Source: Fragilaria crotonensis (Eukaryota > Bacillariophyta > Fragilariophyceae > Fragilariales > Fragilariaceae). Taken from it: a stretch of 64,000 nt of DNA. This document shows, in pieces, positions 12,363 through 23,373 of the stretch. Each line of letters starts with the position of its first letter. The stretch's first letter is position 1. Where the stretch lies: the NCBI GenBank assembly GCA_022925895.1, contig JAKSYS010000243.1, forward strand, positions 1 to 64,000. The letters run 5' to 3'. The notes below the pieces were generated by a model. The model did no database searches and was not told where the DNA came from. It saw only the letters and a list, made by a program, of their open reading frames with translations. Made by a program: the position numbers and the translations under genes.

Positions 12363-13417
12363 TCAGAAGGTTAGAGAAAATATTGGAAAGTTTGATGTCC
12401 AGTGTTCATCAGTTGGGCCCTGGAGAGCAATTTGAAGATGTGGCAGACAATGGCAGAATGGAGTTTCAACACATGCCTGAAGTTTTGAAGACATTCCATG
12501 GACGTCACAATTCAGTGATTTGGAAGCTTGGAATGCCAGGGCTTATTAACTTTTAGTTTCATGTTATTGCGAGAATTGACAACATGACACAGATGATTCT
12601 ACTCTCTAGAGGGTTGTATCATGCCCCGTGCGCCATACTATCATACAGCTTGATATTGTGAAGCATGAAGCATGAAATCCTTTTTTTGCGTACGGCAGCC
12701 ATTCGTATGCATACTATCACTCGTTCTCACTTCACTCGGAGGCTCGGAGGTCGGAGGTACAATATCATACTTGTACACCTCTGGCCGTGTATCATATATC
12801 ATATATACATATATGCAATGCACTCGGAGTACCAGGTATCAATTCATGCGCCTATAAAAAAGCATTTACTCCAATCAGAATCCGCTGAGACGTCACTGTT
12901 TTTCTGAGATTTTAAATCATCAATCTCAGCCAGCAGCCAGTCCATAATGAAGTCATCATCAATAATAGAACGAGAAGGCCGATCGATGTGCTTCGCGCTT
13001 CGAAACAAAACGAGAAGGCTGGGTATCACTCCCCAAACATCGTGCGGACCACATGTACTCCACTGCTCTGAGCACCGTGGCAGGTTGGAGCTACTCACGA
13101 TTCCAAGTTGAGCATTGAAGTTTCGACCTTGGAACGAGTGCCAGAAATGTGAGTATTCCTCGTGCAATCTTCTTGGAAGCAAAAAATGAAGCATTCAAGA
13201 AGAGCGGTACCAGGTTGGTAGTCCAGAGTACAAGACTAACTGGGAAGATCCAGAAAGCCAAAATTTCAATTTGAAGATTGAAGGTCTCTTGGGTGCACAG
13301 CTGAAAACGAGAACCAGAAATGTGATCTATCCTCTATCCTCATATTCTTGGAAGCAAAACGAGAAGGCTGGCAGTCACTACCTACCCAAAATATTTCTTC
13401 AAGAAAAATTTTCCAAC
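12363..13417. other. Spacer with imperfect duplications upstream of the G8 gene
   Basis: No convincing gene. Two diverged copies of a segment are visible. Around 13000-13030 and 13345-13375 both read AAAACGAGAAGGCTGG, and around 13141-13185 and 13316-13355 both read CCAGAAATGTGA or similar followed by CTTGGAAGCAAAA. The second set lies directly before the G8-protein start codon, so the duplication covers its likely promoter or leader. Confidence 0.5.
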
Positions 13418-16400
13418 ATGGTACTGAGAGTCCTTGTTCTAGCCCTTGGCTTTCCTTTCTTGCTTGCCCGTCAAGGCGACCATGAGCTTGACAAGCGCAG
13501 CAAGCTTCTACGAGGATATCCAGTCCCACCAAGTGTGACTAACTTATCGGCTATTCAAGAACCAAGCAACCGCCTTGTGACAGGAGGTGCGCGGGGTCTA
13601 CACAAGCTCTCATCCAGCATCGATCTTTCGAGATTCCGACCAAGACAGCAAGGACTCAGACACAGTCTGGAACTGGAGTGCGTCGAGCCGCCGCCCTACC
13701 GACCTCCGCTCCAGTTGGCATCCCCTCGGGGCCATTCATTTATGCAACATCTGCCAACGAGGTTGTCGTCATTCCAGACCCTCCTCGACCTAGCTTTCCT
13801 TCGCGATCGAGTTGCCCTCATCTCGACAACGACCTGCTTGATTGGCATAAACCATCTACGTGGGGTGGTCCGATCCCAAAGGCTGGGACGAATGTGACAC
13901 TGCCAACGAATTCCAGAGTCGTGGTCCGACGGCCGGTCGTTGGGAAACTCTCATTTGTCAACATTCCGGCGTCATCAGAGCTCATTTTCGGAGAGAATAT
14001 CACTGGCATTACGTTTGATGTAAGTGGAATTGCTGTCAAGGGAAAGTTGACCGCGGGGTCTGAGACTTGTCGCATAAGGACCCCTGTGACAATCACCCTC
14101 CATGGCGCACGACCCAACAGCGCAGTCACAAATGTTCCTCCACCAGAGTACAAGGGAATCTCAGTCACTGGGGAGATCAGTATCCACGGACAGCGGTTCT
14201 TCCGCATCTGGACCCGTCTTGCATTGACGATCAATCCTGGTGGTTCTGTCCTGATGCTGCAGCACGGCGTCAACTGGGAACCCGGACAGAAGATTGTGCT
14301 CGTGACAACGGCAATGAAAGACTCGCGCGAGTGGCATAGAAACGAAGTAGCATCGGTGAAGAAGGTGATTCTTAGTCCGAGAACAGGTGTTGGGGCGGCT
14401 GTATTTCTTGAAAAGCCCGTGCTCTATCAACACATCGCCAACAGTGGATACCAAGGGGAAGTAGGGCTTCTGACTCGAACCGTGAAAATTCAAGGAAGCC
14501 AGACATCGGAGCCAACAGATCCCGATCCACTGAATTGTGTTCAAAGTTCTTCAAACTACGGCGACGCAGCGAAACCTTGTCCAAACAAATCTTTGACTGG
14601 ATACGGCGGGCACATTATAGTTCATCAAGGTGGCAAAGGTTACGTCGAGGGCGTTGAGCTGTATCGAATGGGACAGACCAACGTCATGGGTCGATACCCT
14701 ATGCATTTTCATCTCCTTGGAGAAAGTTGTTCCGATTGCTACTTCCGCGATTCTTCTGTGCACAGATCATTCTATCGCTGTATATCCGTTCATGCCACAT
14801 TTCATCGAGGTATCAGAAAATGTTGCGTACGATGTTTCCGGTTACTGCTTCTATCTCGAGGATGGAATTGAGCATGACAACAGGATAGAGTACAATTTGG
14901 GCGCTCACATCCACATTATTGGTCCCGATCCAGCGAAGGGCACTGGTCTGATCACTTCCTTGTACACGCCAAGCAGCAGTCTCAACTTTCCTGCTGATGT
15001 TACCGCATCCGCATTCTACATAACGAATGTCCATAACTTCATAATTGGGAATGCTGCGTCGGGTGGGTGGGCGGGATTTGCGTTTCCCAATCTACTAACA
15101 CCAACAGGCCTGAGTCGTGACGTGAACCTTCGACCGTCCAGTGTCAGGGAGTTGGTGATCGACGGCAATACTGCACATTCGACTGGTTGGTGGTGGAACC
15201 GTGCAGCAGCTTTCTACTTCGGTGGGTCTCTGTATTACAACGCCGAAGGGATTCTTGAATACCAGGCTGGGAGAGATTTGAACAACCAACGGAGTACATG
15301 CCTGCTTGATAAATGCCAGTCGTCCGCTGGATGTGGTTCGTTTTGTACTCAATGGCAACAAGCGTGGATGAGGGTATCGAATAATAAAGCTTTCCTGACG
15401 CCCAGCATTGGACTTAACTCTTGGGGTGGAAGACTGGATGTCGTTGGCTTCGAATGCCACGACTGCGGCCTCTGCATGCAAGCGCAAGCGACAGATGGTT
15501 TCTCAGCTCACGACGTGTTGGTCGCATGTCGAAGTCGAACCCCAATCGTTCTACCAAGTTCTGCCAGCGCCAGTAAAATCCCAGCAGTTGGATTCTCGTG
15601 GTACGATACTAACCAGGAGCACATCATTTACGATATAACCTTCAGAAACTGTGGCTATCGGTCCGCAAGCTATGCACAGTATGACCAGGGCTTGACCAGA
15701 GGTTGCGGCGATGAACGTGACATCGGGTGTGATCCAAATTCTTCGGTTTGGTCGATGGAGGCCTTCAGTGACCAGAATGTACCAGAAGTGATGCATGCGA
15801 CAAGAGGTGTCAAGTTTGAGAAATGCGGACGACGATTCAGAATGCACGACTTCAGGCCGATCAGTCTTCCGAATTCAAATTCTGGACGATTGCAAAACTG
15901 GTATGACATTGATGGTTCGGTCACAGGCTTGGGGGAGCGGTCTGTTATTGCGTCTGGGTTTGCTGACGCAGGCATGTGGTGGAAAGTTGACGATGAAGGT
16001 ACGAACATCTTGATGGATTTGTGCTTTCCGTGGTAGTTCGTATCATAGAAACATGGACTGACAAGTGACCTTCCTCGAAATAGTTGTATTTGACCAGCAA
16101 GGTCCACTTTGGTTCTTCAAGCTGGACAGTGGGCCTCAGCGAGGACTTGGCAGCGTCACGATGAAGTGGGACAGCACACTTGACGCACAGGTCGGCGTGT
16201 CCCATTGCGGAAACGGCAATAGTTTTCCATGCGATGCTGTGGGTCGTATCAAGCATTTGGGAGGAAAGTACAAAAACGATGCAGGCCTTCCGGTTACGGC
16301 GAATGCGCAGATTGTAGGTCCGGTGGGGGGCTTTGGCTGGAAGCTGCAGCTTTATAAAGGCGCTCCGAAGTCAATTCGCTTTAGCGAGATCGAAGTTGAC

Positions 16401-16928
16401 CCTGCCACTCCAATGCTCCTGAGTATCGCCTATCCACCTGGAACCAAATTCACTATCACTGCGAGCTCCAGTTATTGTAAACCTTCTGTTCAGTACACGT
16501 GCCAGGACACCTTTCGCCAAGTCGCATCAGTGGCCGCGGTGCGCAAATCCATCGGGAACACGTACCACGTCAGCACAAATGGCGTCTTAACGCTTCGTTT
16601 GATCCAGACGCCAAAGACGTTTGTGGGTCGACCCGACTTCTTCCTCCCTAAATACACGGATGAAGGCAGGGATGGCAACGGTGTAGCTTTGGAACGATTT
16701 GAACGCGATGGAATTCGGCTCCCTGTGTTCACAGATGGTAACTCGTTGCTGGTAGAAGCAGATTGTCCTTCAGTAGGGGCATATTGCTCGGAGAAGCCGC
16801 AGTCATTTGATACCGTCGTATGTCCCACAGGATACTTTCAGACTGGATACGATACCTGCAGCTTGATTGCCAACCCGAAGTTGAGTAAGATATACGCCGA
16901 TGGGAGTTCTAGCGAGGGCAGGTTTTAG
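13418..16928 (+). CDS. Secreted G8-domain/beta-helix protein (CEMIP/PKHD1L1-like), with a frameshift
   Basis: The ATG at 13418 begins a hydrophobic signal peptide (VLRVLVLALGFPFLLA). A plausible 62-nt intron (13587-13648) joins this to the frame carrying the G8 domain (about 13820-14130, WHKPSTWGGPIPKAG). A parallel beta-helix region follows, with RYPMHFHL, DSSVHRSFYRC and FYLEDGIEHDN, as in CEMIP/TMEM2 and fibrocystin-like proteins. The reading frame changes by one base near 14800-14830, within this conserved block, with no splice sites nearby. A further intron (15999-16083, 85 nt) joins DDE to VFDQQG. The C-terminal part has Cys pairs and a WFFKLD segment. Total is about 1120 residues. The animal relatives act in hyaluronan breakdown; activity here is unknown. 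The frameshift may be a mutation or an assembly error. Confidence 0.78.
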
Positions 16929-17273
16929 AGTCGTGCAACTTCTCCTCATTTATTCAGAACCATCAGCCTTTGTGTGTAATTATATAATTGATAATAAGTA
17001 CGAGACAGTTCCCAGATTTGATATCCTATTTGCAATCAGCTCATCAGGGACCTTAGGATTTCTTGGGTAGCGGCTGAACTGTAGTGTACTGTGCCTACGC
17101 TGGCTTCCTCACTGGAATGTTGCAGGGGTGATGGTTTTCTTCAGGACAATCCACTGCCTCTGGGCTGCTGGACATTCGTTACGCGATGACCTCGAGGGAC
17201 CGAGCAGGCAGAAAAAGAAACAATCTAGCATAAACCATGAGTGCAAGAGGTTGTTGTTCGGTGGTTGTTTCGA

Positions 17274-17924
17274 TCAACTCCCTCTTGATGTATTGGGGAC
17301 AAAAGTCGAGACGGTTTGCGATCTAGGGAATTTGGCATGCAGCTCATCCCAGTGCACCAGAAACATGTCTGCGATAGGATAAAGTATCCTACCGGTGAGC
17401 GAAAGCGATTCGACCCGACAGAAGCTCTCCACAAACACAACGTTGCCTTCACAGAGTCCGAAAACTCGAGCCAGCAGTGTAGCTGCAGCAACTGGAATGC
17501 AGGTTCCCGGGCCGTTGCAGAGGAGCAAGGCAGGACGTGTCTTGAAAACAATCCACAAGGAGAATATCATGGCGTACAGCGTGGACGCAATTGAGGTTAC
17601 ATAAGACTGGCCAACCTCTCGACTTCTGGGTATGAAATAGGTTTCAGAAGGCAACCTCCCTCCAAACGCGTTGATTCGTCGTTCGCTCGTGTCATCGGTT
17701 GTAGCGACAATATAAACCAAGGGGTCGTAAGTTTGTGGATTCAATTGTTGGATCATTTGAAGCATTTCCGTCGTGTGGCCACCGGATCCAAGGACGACTA
17801 ACGTCTTTAGGGGTAGTTTCGTTCTCACGGGTCGTTCTTTTGTATCACGGTGGTTCTGAATTGAACTCAGCACCTGATACGTTCGAACGAGGAAGGCCAC
17901 GATGACGAGGAAAAGAAACAACAT
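17274..17924 (-). CDS. ALG14: ALG14, membrane anchor of UDP-GlcNAc transferase
   Basis: ALG14 anchors ALG13 to the ER membrane, and together they add the second N-acetylglucosamine to the dolichol-linked N-glycan precursor. The ATG at 17924 gives 216 residues, the usual length. An N-terminal membrane helix (LFLFLVIVAFLV) is followed by the glycosyltransferase-family-28-like core VVLGSGGHTTEML. Conserved features are CNGPGTCIPVA and FVESFCRVESLSLTGRILYP. A frame extends further upstream but only from a TTG, so the ATG before the helix was chosen. It is convergent with the G8 gene (345 bp between stop codons). The last ~15 residues are less typical than the core. Confidence 0.93.
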   Translation of the reverse strand: MLFLFLVIVAFLVRTYQVLSSIQNHRDTKERPVRTKLPLKTLVVLGSGGHTTEMLQMIQQLNPQTYDPLVYIVATTDDTSERRINAFGGRLPSETYFIPRSREVGQSYVTSIASTLYAMIFSLWIVFKTRPALLLCNGPGTCIPVAAATLLARVFGLCEGNVVFVESFCRVESLSLTGRILYPIADMFLVHWDELHAKFPRSQTVSTFVPNTSRGS

Positions 17925-18335
17925 CGTATACCCGCTGTTTGCTTTCACCGTTACTACCGATAGAGAGCAGTGGAGCAAACAGGGTAAAGAAGATGTAGTA
18001 AATGCGGTTGCGGTCGGCTCGAAGATCGACGGTATGCATACTGGTATTGCATGCTCTCAAGTACTCTATTGTACAGTGCAAGTAGCCCCAAGGAGTTCAC
18101 CATACAGAAGATACTACTACAGTGTACAAGCTCTCAAAACGCATGTCCTCAAAGCACCAACTGACGAAGAAGCCGTAGCGCAATTAGACTCTACAAACTA
18201 CTCCGGTACTGAACACCATTCAAGCCGAATCGAATAACCTGTATCCTGTTGCACTCCACACAGGACGTAATCTAGTAAGAACAGACAGCGTCTGTCATTG
18301 AACATCAACTAAGCGGCGGAGACTATGCGAAAAAC

Positions 18336-18850
18336 TCGTCATGTTGACGGATGCCCTTTCCTGGGATAAAGTTTCCCTTTGTGTGCTTCGCCCCTTAAAG
18401 GTCTCGGCAGCAGGATTTTCAAGCCAGCGAGCAAGAAGTCGTCATGTTGACGGATGCCCTTTCCTGGGATAAAGTTTCCCTTTGTCTGCTTCGCTCCTTG
18501 AAGGTCGCGGCAGCTGGATTTTTCAAGCCAGCTAGCAAGAAGTCGTCATGTTGACGAAGGCCCTTTCCTGGGATAAAGTTTCCCTTCGTGTGCTTCGCTC
18601 CTTAAAGGTCTCGGCAGCAGGATTTTTCAAGCCAGCTAGCAAGAAGTCGTCATGTTGGCGAAGGCCCTTGCCTGGGATAAAGTTTCCTTAGTCTGCTTGC
18701 TCCTTGAAGGTCTCGGCAGCAGGATTTTTCAAGCCAGCCATCAACATTTCATCGTGTTGACGAATTCCCTTCCCGGGGATGAAATTTCCCTTTGTCTTGG
18801 GTCTCGCCTTGAATGTTTCAGCAGCAGGATTCTTCAAGCCGGCCAAAAGG
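18336..18850 (-). repeat. Five tandem copies of a ~104-bp coding-derived repeat
   Basis: Copies begin near 18340, 18443, 18547, 18651 and 18752, with spacing of 102-104 bp, and all contain TCCTGGGATAAAGTTTCC or a close variant. On the minus strand each encodes variants of RQHDDFLLAGLKNPAAETFK and GNFIPGKG. Only the copies nearest the gene start lie in one frame. The next contains a TAA, and the rest are shifted because the period is not a multiple of three. The array is thus the expanded and broken 3' part of the gene at 18688-18981. Confidence 0.85.
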
Positions 18851-18981
18851 ATGCCACCAAGAGCCAAAATCTCGCGGCGGTCGGCGGCAAGCTGAGTCGA
18901 GACACGAACTTGCTGCGGAATGGGAGCGAATGCACTGGCAATAGCCAGGCTGGACAAAAGAAGAACGGCAACTTTCATCAT
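18688..18981 (-). CDS. Small plastid-type precursor with repeated GLKNPAAETFK module
   Basis: The ATG pair at 18976-18981 starts a hydrophobic signal peptide (MKVAVLLLSSLAIASAF). It ends in ASAFAP, the cleavage motif of diatom bipartite plastid targeting sequences. A segment RREILALGG follows, then two copies of LKNPAAETFK separated by about 35 residues with NFIPGKGIRQHDE between them. The frame closes with a TAA at 18688-18690 inside the third repeat, giving 97 residues. I do not recognise the family. Downstream the same module continues in broken frames for about 350 bp, so the ancestral protein may have had more modules. Import to the plastid is inferred from the ASAF motif; thylakoid lumen targeting via the RR stretch is a guess. 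Confidence 0.7.
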   Translation of the reverse strand: MMKVAVLLLSSLAIASAFAPIPQQVRVSTQLAADRREILALGGILLAGLKNPAAETFKARPKTKGNFIPGKGIRQHDEMLMAGLKNPAAETFKEQAD

Positions 18982-19290
18982 CGTCAAAAAAATATGGTAG
19001 CCGACTGACTTCGATGTCATCGACCATCAAAGCCAGAAGGTACTGTCCTCCAGTATTCACTTTACGTACGTTTCGACACCACCTCATTGAAGGCAAATCT
19101 TAAATCAACTGGTAGGTATTTTCTAAATTAGAGTTATGGTTCCCAATTCCCCCAAAATGGGATTCGATGTCTACGGTCTACTACAGTACCTGGTACCAGT
19201 ACAAGGTACAAACACCCTGTGCTAGTAGATATCAATACGCGATCGGCGATGGTGCGATGGTGCGATGGTGCGCGACGGACAATGGGCTGC

Positions 19291-20122
19291 TATTGCTATT
19301 GCTATTGCTATTGCTATTGCTATTGCTATTGCTATTGCTATTGCTATTGCTATTGCTATTGCTATTGCTATTGCTATTGCTATTGCTATTGCTATTGCTA
19401 TTGCTATTGCTATTGCTATTGCTATTGCTATTGCTATTGCTATTGCTATTGCTATTGCTATTGCTATTGCTATTGCTATTGCTATTGCTATTGCTATTGC
19501 TATTGCTATTGCTATTGCTATTGCTATTGCTATTGCTATTGATATTGCTATTGCTATTGCTATTGCTATTGCTATTGCTATTGCTATTGCTATTGCTATT
19601 GCTATTGCTATTGCTATTGCTATTGCTATTGCTATTGCTATTGCTATTGCTATTGCTATTGCTATTGCTATTGCTATTGCTATTGCTATTACTTTCTATT
19701 GCTATTGCTATTGCTATTGCTATTGCTATTGCTATTGATATTGCTATTGCTATTGCTATTGCTATTGCTATTGCTATTGCTATTGCTATTGCTATTGCTA
19801 TTGCTATTGCTATTGCTATTGCTATTGCTATTGCTATTGCTATTGCTATTGCTATTGCTATTGCTATTGCTATTGCTATTGCTATTGCTATTGCTATTGC
19901 TATTGCTATTGCTATTGCTATTGCTATTGCTATTGCTATTGATATTGCTATTGCTATTGCTATTGCTATTGCTATTGATATTGCTATTGCTATTGCTATT
20001 GCTATTGCTATTGATATTGCTATTGCTATTGCTATTGCTATTGCTATTGCTATTGCTATTGCTATTGCTATTGCTATTGCTATTGCTATTGCTATTGCTA
20101 TTGCTATTGCTATTGCTATTGC
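19291..20122. repeat. 832-bp hexanucleotide microsatellite (TATTGC)n
   Basis: There are about 139 tandem copies of TATTGC, almost pure. Interruptions are a few GATATT variants (near 19541, 19737, 19941, 19977 and 20013) and one ACTTTC break near 19691. The unit contains no stop codon in most frames, so long artificial frames (poly-Leu, Ile-Ala, Tyr-Cys, Ser-Asn) run through it on both strands; these are not genes. Confidence 0.98.
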
Positions 20123-21716
20123 GATATCGCCTATCGCACAGCGGAAAGCAGAAGATGATGCGGAATCCGGAGAGCGTTACCAGGTACCATGTACCGGTAC
20201 ACGCTTTTAATAGCAGTACAATACCATTGGTACTGTCAGTATGTATATTAATGGTAGATGGACTACCGGTAGTGTGTGAACTTGCTACAGTATCACCAGG
20301 CAGAGGAAGAAGTGCAGTGCAAGCAATATTGTTGTTAATGGTTGCAGTATTGTGTGTTGTTGTTGTAGTGTGTCCTGTTGTAATGGCTTCTCCTGCTGAC
20401 ACATGTCCAGAGTGCTGCTGGAGCTAAAAGTGACATCATGCAAAGGCAGGTAATATTCGTCATGGTCAATTTTCAACATGACATGCAGAACATGTAATTA
20501 TGTTCAGATCAGAAAGAGTGTGTGGCACCAGTAAAACATGTAAAATTGGCAATTGAAAATTTGGGATAAAGCGCAGGGCATGAAATGAGGAGTGCTTCCA
20601 AAGTCACTTGAAGAACACTCCTCACACGTCCTCTCTGGTGTTGTTGATAGTATCTCTGCAAAGTTTTCCAAAACCCAGTGTTGACTCTAATTCCAAAATG
20701 GTCCTAATGGATGCACAATCTGATGGGATAACATGAACTTGATTTGAATTGACAGGAACTGTGATTCCAGTTGTACAGTGTTGCACTCGTTACTGGAGCA
20801 AGTCCACCACATAAATGAAGAAATGCCTGTGTGTTGTGCAACCAATGTACATTTAGTAGGCCTTTCCTTTCAGAACAACAAAACAGGAATGAAACTATGC
20901 TCCTGTTTTATTCCTGTCAAAAATGTGTCCTTACTGGGTTAAAGAAGTCTGTCATATTTTGACCTCAGCAAAAAACTATCCTTTCAAAATTGTGGGATGC
21001 CAAACCAATGTCGGGCAGATTTATGTTCTGTATGTATGACGAAGTTTTGAATACGAGCGTCTTGAAAAATAGCTCCGGTGAAGTGAGAAAATCAAGATTC
21101 CAAAAACTCAAGTTCTGTGACAAAAATGTTGACGTCATTTCCTTGCATTCTAATCGCTTCCGTATGCATACAGTATAGTAGTAGAACTCCCAAATCCGGT
21201 ACTGTACCGGGTACCGGCAGTCTTAGTTGCTCGTGAAACAGCCAACAACGAACGTGAATCCGACAAAAGTTAATTCGCTCTTGAATGACTTTCTGAGTGT
21301 CGTATGACGTAAACTACGACAATCGATTCCACTGGAGCTTGAAGGATTACCCTTCTGCAAAACGTGTCTCCTTCTCCCGGAGAGCTATGTACACTTACGA
21401 TTCTAATGAACTGCTCTGCATTTATACTTTTAGGCTTTGAGCACTCGAGGGGCATATTTGTTCAAAGGTCAAAGTCATTGGGGAATAGATGTTTGAAGTT
21501 TGAAGACTCAGCGTCCTATTCCGATTCGTGAATAATCACATTGATCAGACATTATCCCCTTTCTCTCATAGAGATCAGTATAAATCAATCGGTATGTCCT
21601 TTTACGGTCCAAACAAGGCCGCCATATGCACATAGCAGACCAATGTTATTGCAAGGCTCACTTTTCTGCATTCTCGCTTCTCGTGTGTCGCCCTTATCAA
21701 GCTACTGTCAGTGACG
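20123..21716. other. Spacer with GTAC-rich and palindromic sequence
   Basis: No gene supported. It contains runs of GGTACC/TACCGG words (20181-20275 and 21197-21222), a CTACCGGTAG palindrome at 20263-20272, and an inverted repeat at about 20587-20623 (GAGGAGTGCTTC ... GAAGAACACTCCTC). Confidence 0.5.
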
Positions 21717-22455
21717 ATGAAGGCCTTTCTATACCCTCTCGCCACAATGCTCATGGTTGCATCAGCGTCGAACCTCCGCCATGGTAACAGGAATCTGGTA
21801 GGAACAGGACCTTGGAGCTCTTGTCCGTATGGCGGGGGTGCTGTCTTTTTCAACGTTGAAACTTCCGTCATTCCTGGGACTGGTGCTACAGAATGCAGCG
21901 CTGCAACACTGGACAGTATTGGCGAAATGATCAATGCGACACTTATCTCCGCCGGGATGAGTAGCATGCCGGATTCGAAATTCGTCTCTGGCGTTTGTGA
22001 TGAGCCCATTTCCGTTTCGACCACCACGACTGGTACAACTGGTGGAGATAATTGGATTCGCAGAAGATTGCAGACTGGATACATCTGGAAGGGTGGCGGA
22101 GTAAGTCACTTGCGGCGATCACGTTTTTGTTCGTTTCGTATCGCAATTCTGACTCAGAAACAACTTTTCCTCTCAGGCCTGCAGAGGGTGCAACGGTGAC
22201 AATGGTGATGGAAGGAAGTTGGCGCAAACCTCCTCAGTTCTAGCCGCACAGCAGCTATTGTACGAAACCACGTTTATCGAAACGAGCAACACCATCGAAG
22301 CAGATGTTGCGGCCGCCGTCACTCAAGGCCTCGCGAGCTTTCCATGCGTCGGGACTAGTCCGCACGTTACTGTCACAATTGATGTTGTCAAGCTTTGGCA
22401 ACTGGATCTATCATGCGGAAGTTCATCTCTCATCACACAAATCCAATGGATTTAG
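21717..22455 (+). CDS. Small secreted protein of unknown function
   Basis: The ATG at 21717 begins a signal peptide (MKAFLYPLATMLMVASAS). Exon 1 ends with YIWKGGG at 22100, a 76-nt GT-AG intron (GTAAGT at 22101, CTCAG ending 22176) follows, and exon 2 resumes in frame with ACRGCNGDNGDGRKLA. The protein is about 220 residues with few cysteines (CPYGGG, ECSAA, VCDEP, CRGC, FPCVG). It has no domain I can name. The second half (TFIETSNTIEADVAAAV) is a likely amphipathic helix. The end after WQLDLSCG is atypical, and another intron could replace it. Its extracellular fate is inferred only from the signal peptide. Confidence 0.65.
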
Positions 22456-23373
22456 CTGATCGAGAAAATGTTAATCGACACGGGGATTTCAACTTCCAAA
22501 AAGTCTATTTCATCTGTATGCGGTTCATGTGGATGGTATCAGGACGAACATATCATTTCTTACGAGATGCATTTAGAATTCGAAGGATAAACGAACATTT
22601 GTGTCATCTTGATGTCTTTCAGCATCACCTGCAGCTGATGTATGATAGCAGCTATGGCATAGAACCTCGACCAGCTAATTGCGTAGGTGTATTCGGAGTT
22701 GTACGTCGTACTCCGGAGGGTATCCCAAGTATAAAATCATGCGTACACTTGGAGATTTTCACATGATAGAAATGAGAAGTACTCTGTCCGAGCTCTGAAT
22801 GCTTCATGTTAGCTCTACAAGTAGTCTCTCTCTCTAGACTCTAGACTACCGGTAGAGTAATAGTGTATTCGAAGGACAAGCAACCTCATATGATCTTTGG
22901 TGCTATGGTCACATCTGTCGTATGTCATATCAGACATGATGACATGATGGATCCAAGACCGAAGAATGATATCATGATATCATATACTGGTGGTACTGGT
23001 ACCAGTACCTGGTAGTATGAAACAACAAGTATCATACTCGTACGCGCGGTCGCGCGGGCCACAGATCAGTGTACATAAGATGTAGTAGTAGGAGTACAAG
23101 TACATGTACCGGGTACGAATCGGAGTACAGGAGTATGATATGGAAACTGGAAACCACTGAATACTCCCTATGTCATACTGGAATAGTACGTTGTACTAGA
23201 GAGGTGCTACGAGGACCGCAACCTTCGTCCATAAATTTGTCCACAGTCCCGCCGCCAGTCTTGTCGTAGTTTGTCGACCTACGTTGTACCGATGATCGCA
23301 TGATTGATCCAATTGAAGCCTCCCCGCATCTACTGTAGTACTTGTAGCATATTTGACACCAATAGACTCTGAG
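22456..23373. other. Spacer rich in GTAC palindromes, upstream of helicase gene
   Basis: No gene seen. It has a CTACCGGTAG palindrome at 22846-22855, then dense GGTACC, CCAGTACCTGG and CATGTACCGGGTAC words (22985-23125), and a short GCGCGGTCGCGCG-type palindrome near 23043. The helicase promoter must lie in its last part. Confidence 0.5.

Noticed and set aside
19167-20427. Long frames encoding poly-Leu, Ile-Ala, Tyr-Cys or Ser-Asn on both strands
   Set aside because: They are produced by the TATTGC microsatellite, which lacks stops in most frames; no unique coding sequence flanks them.
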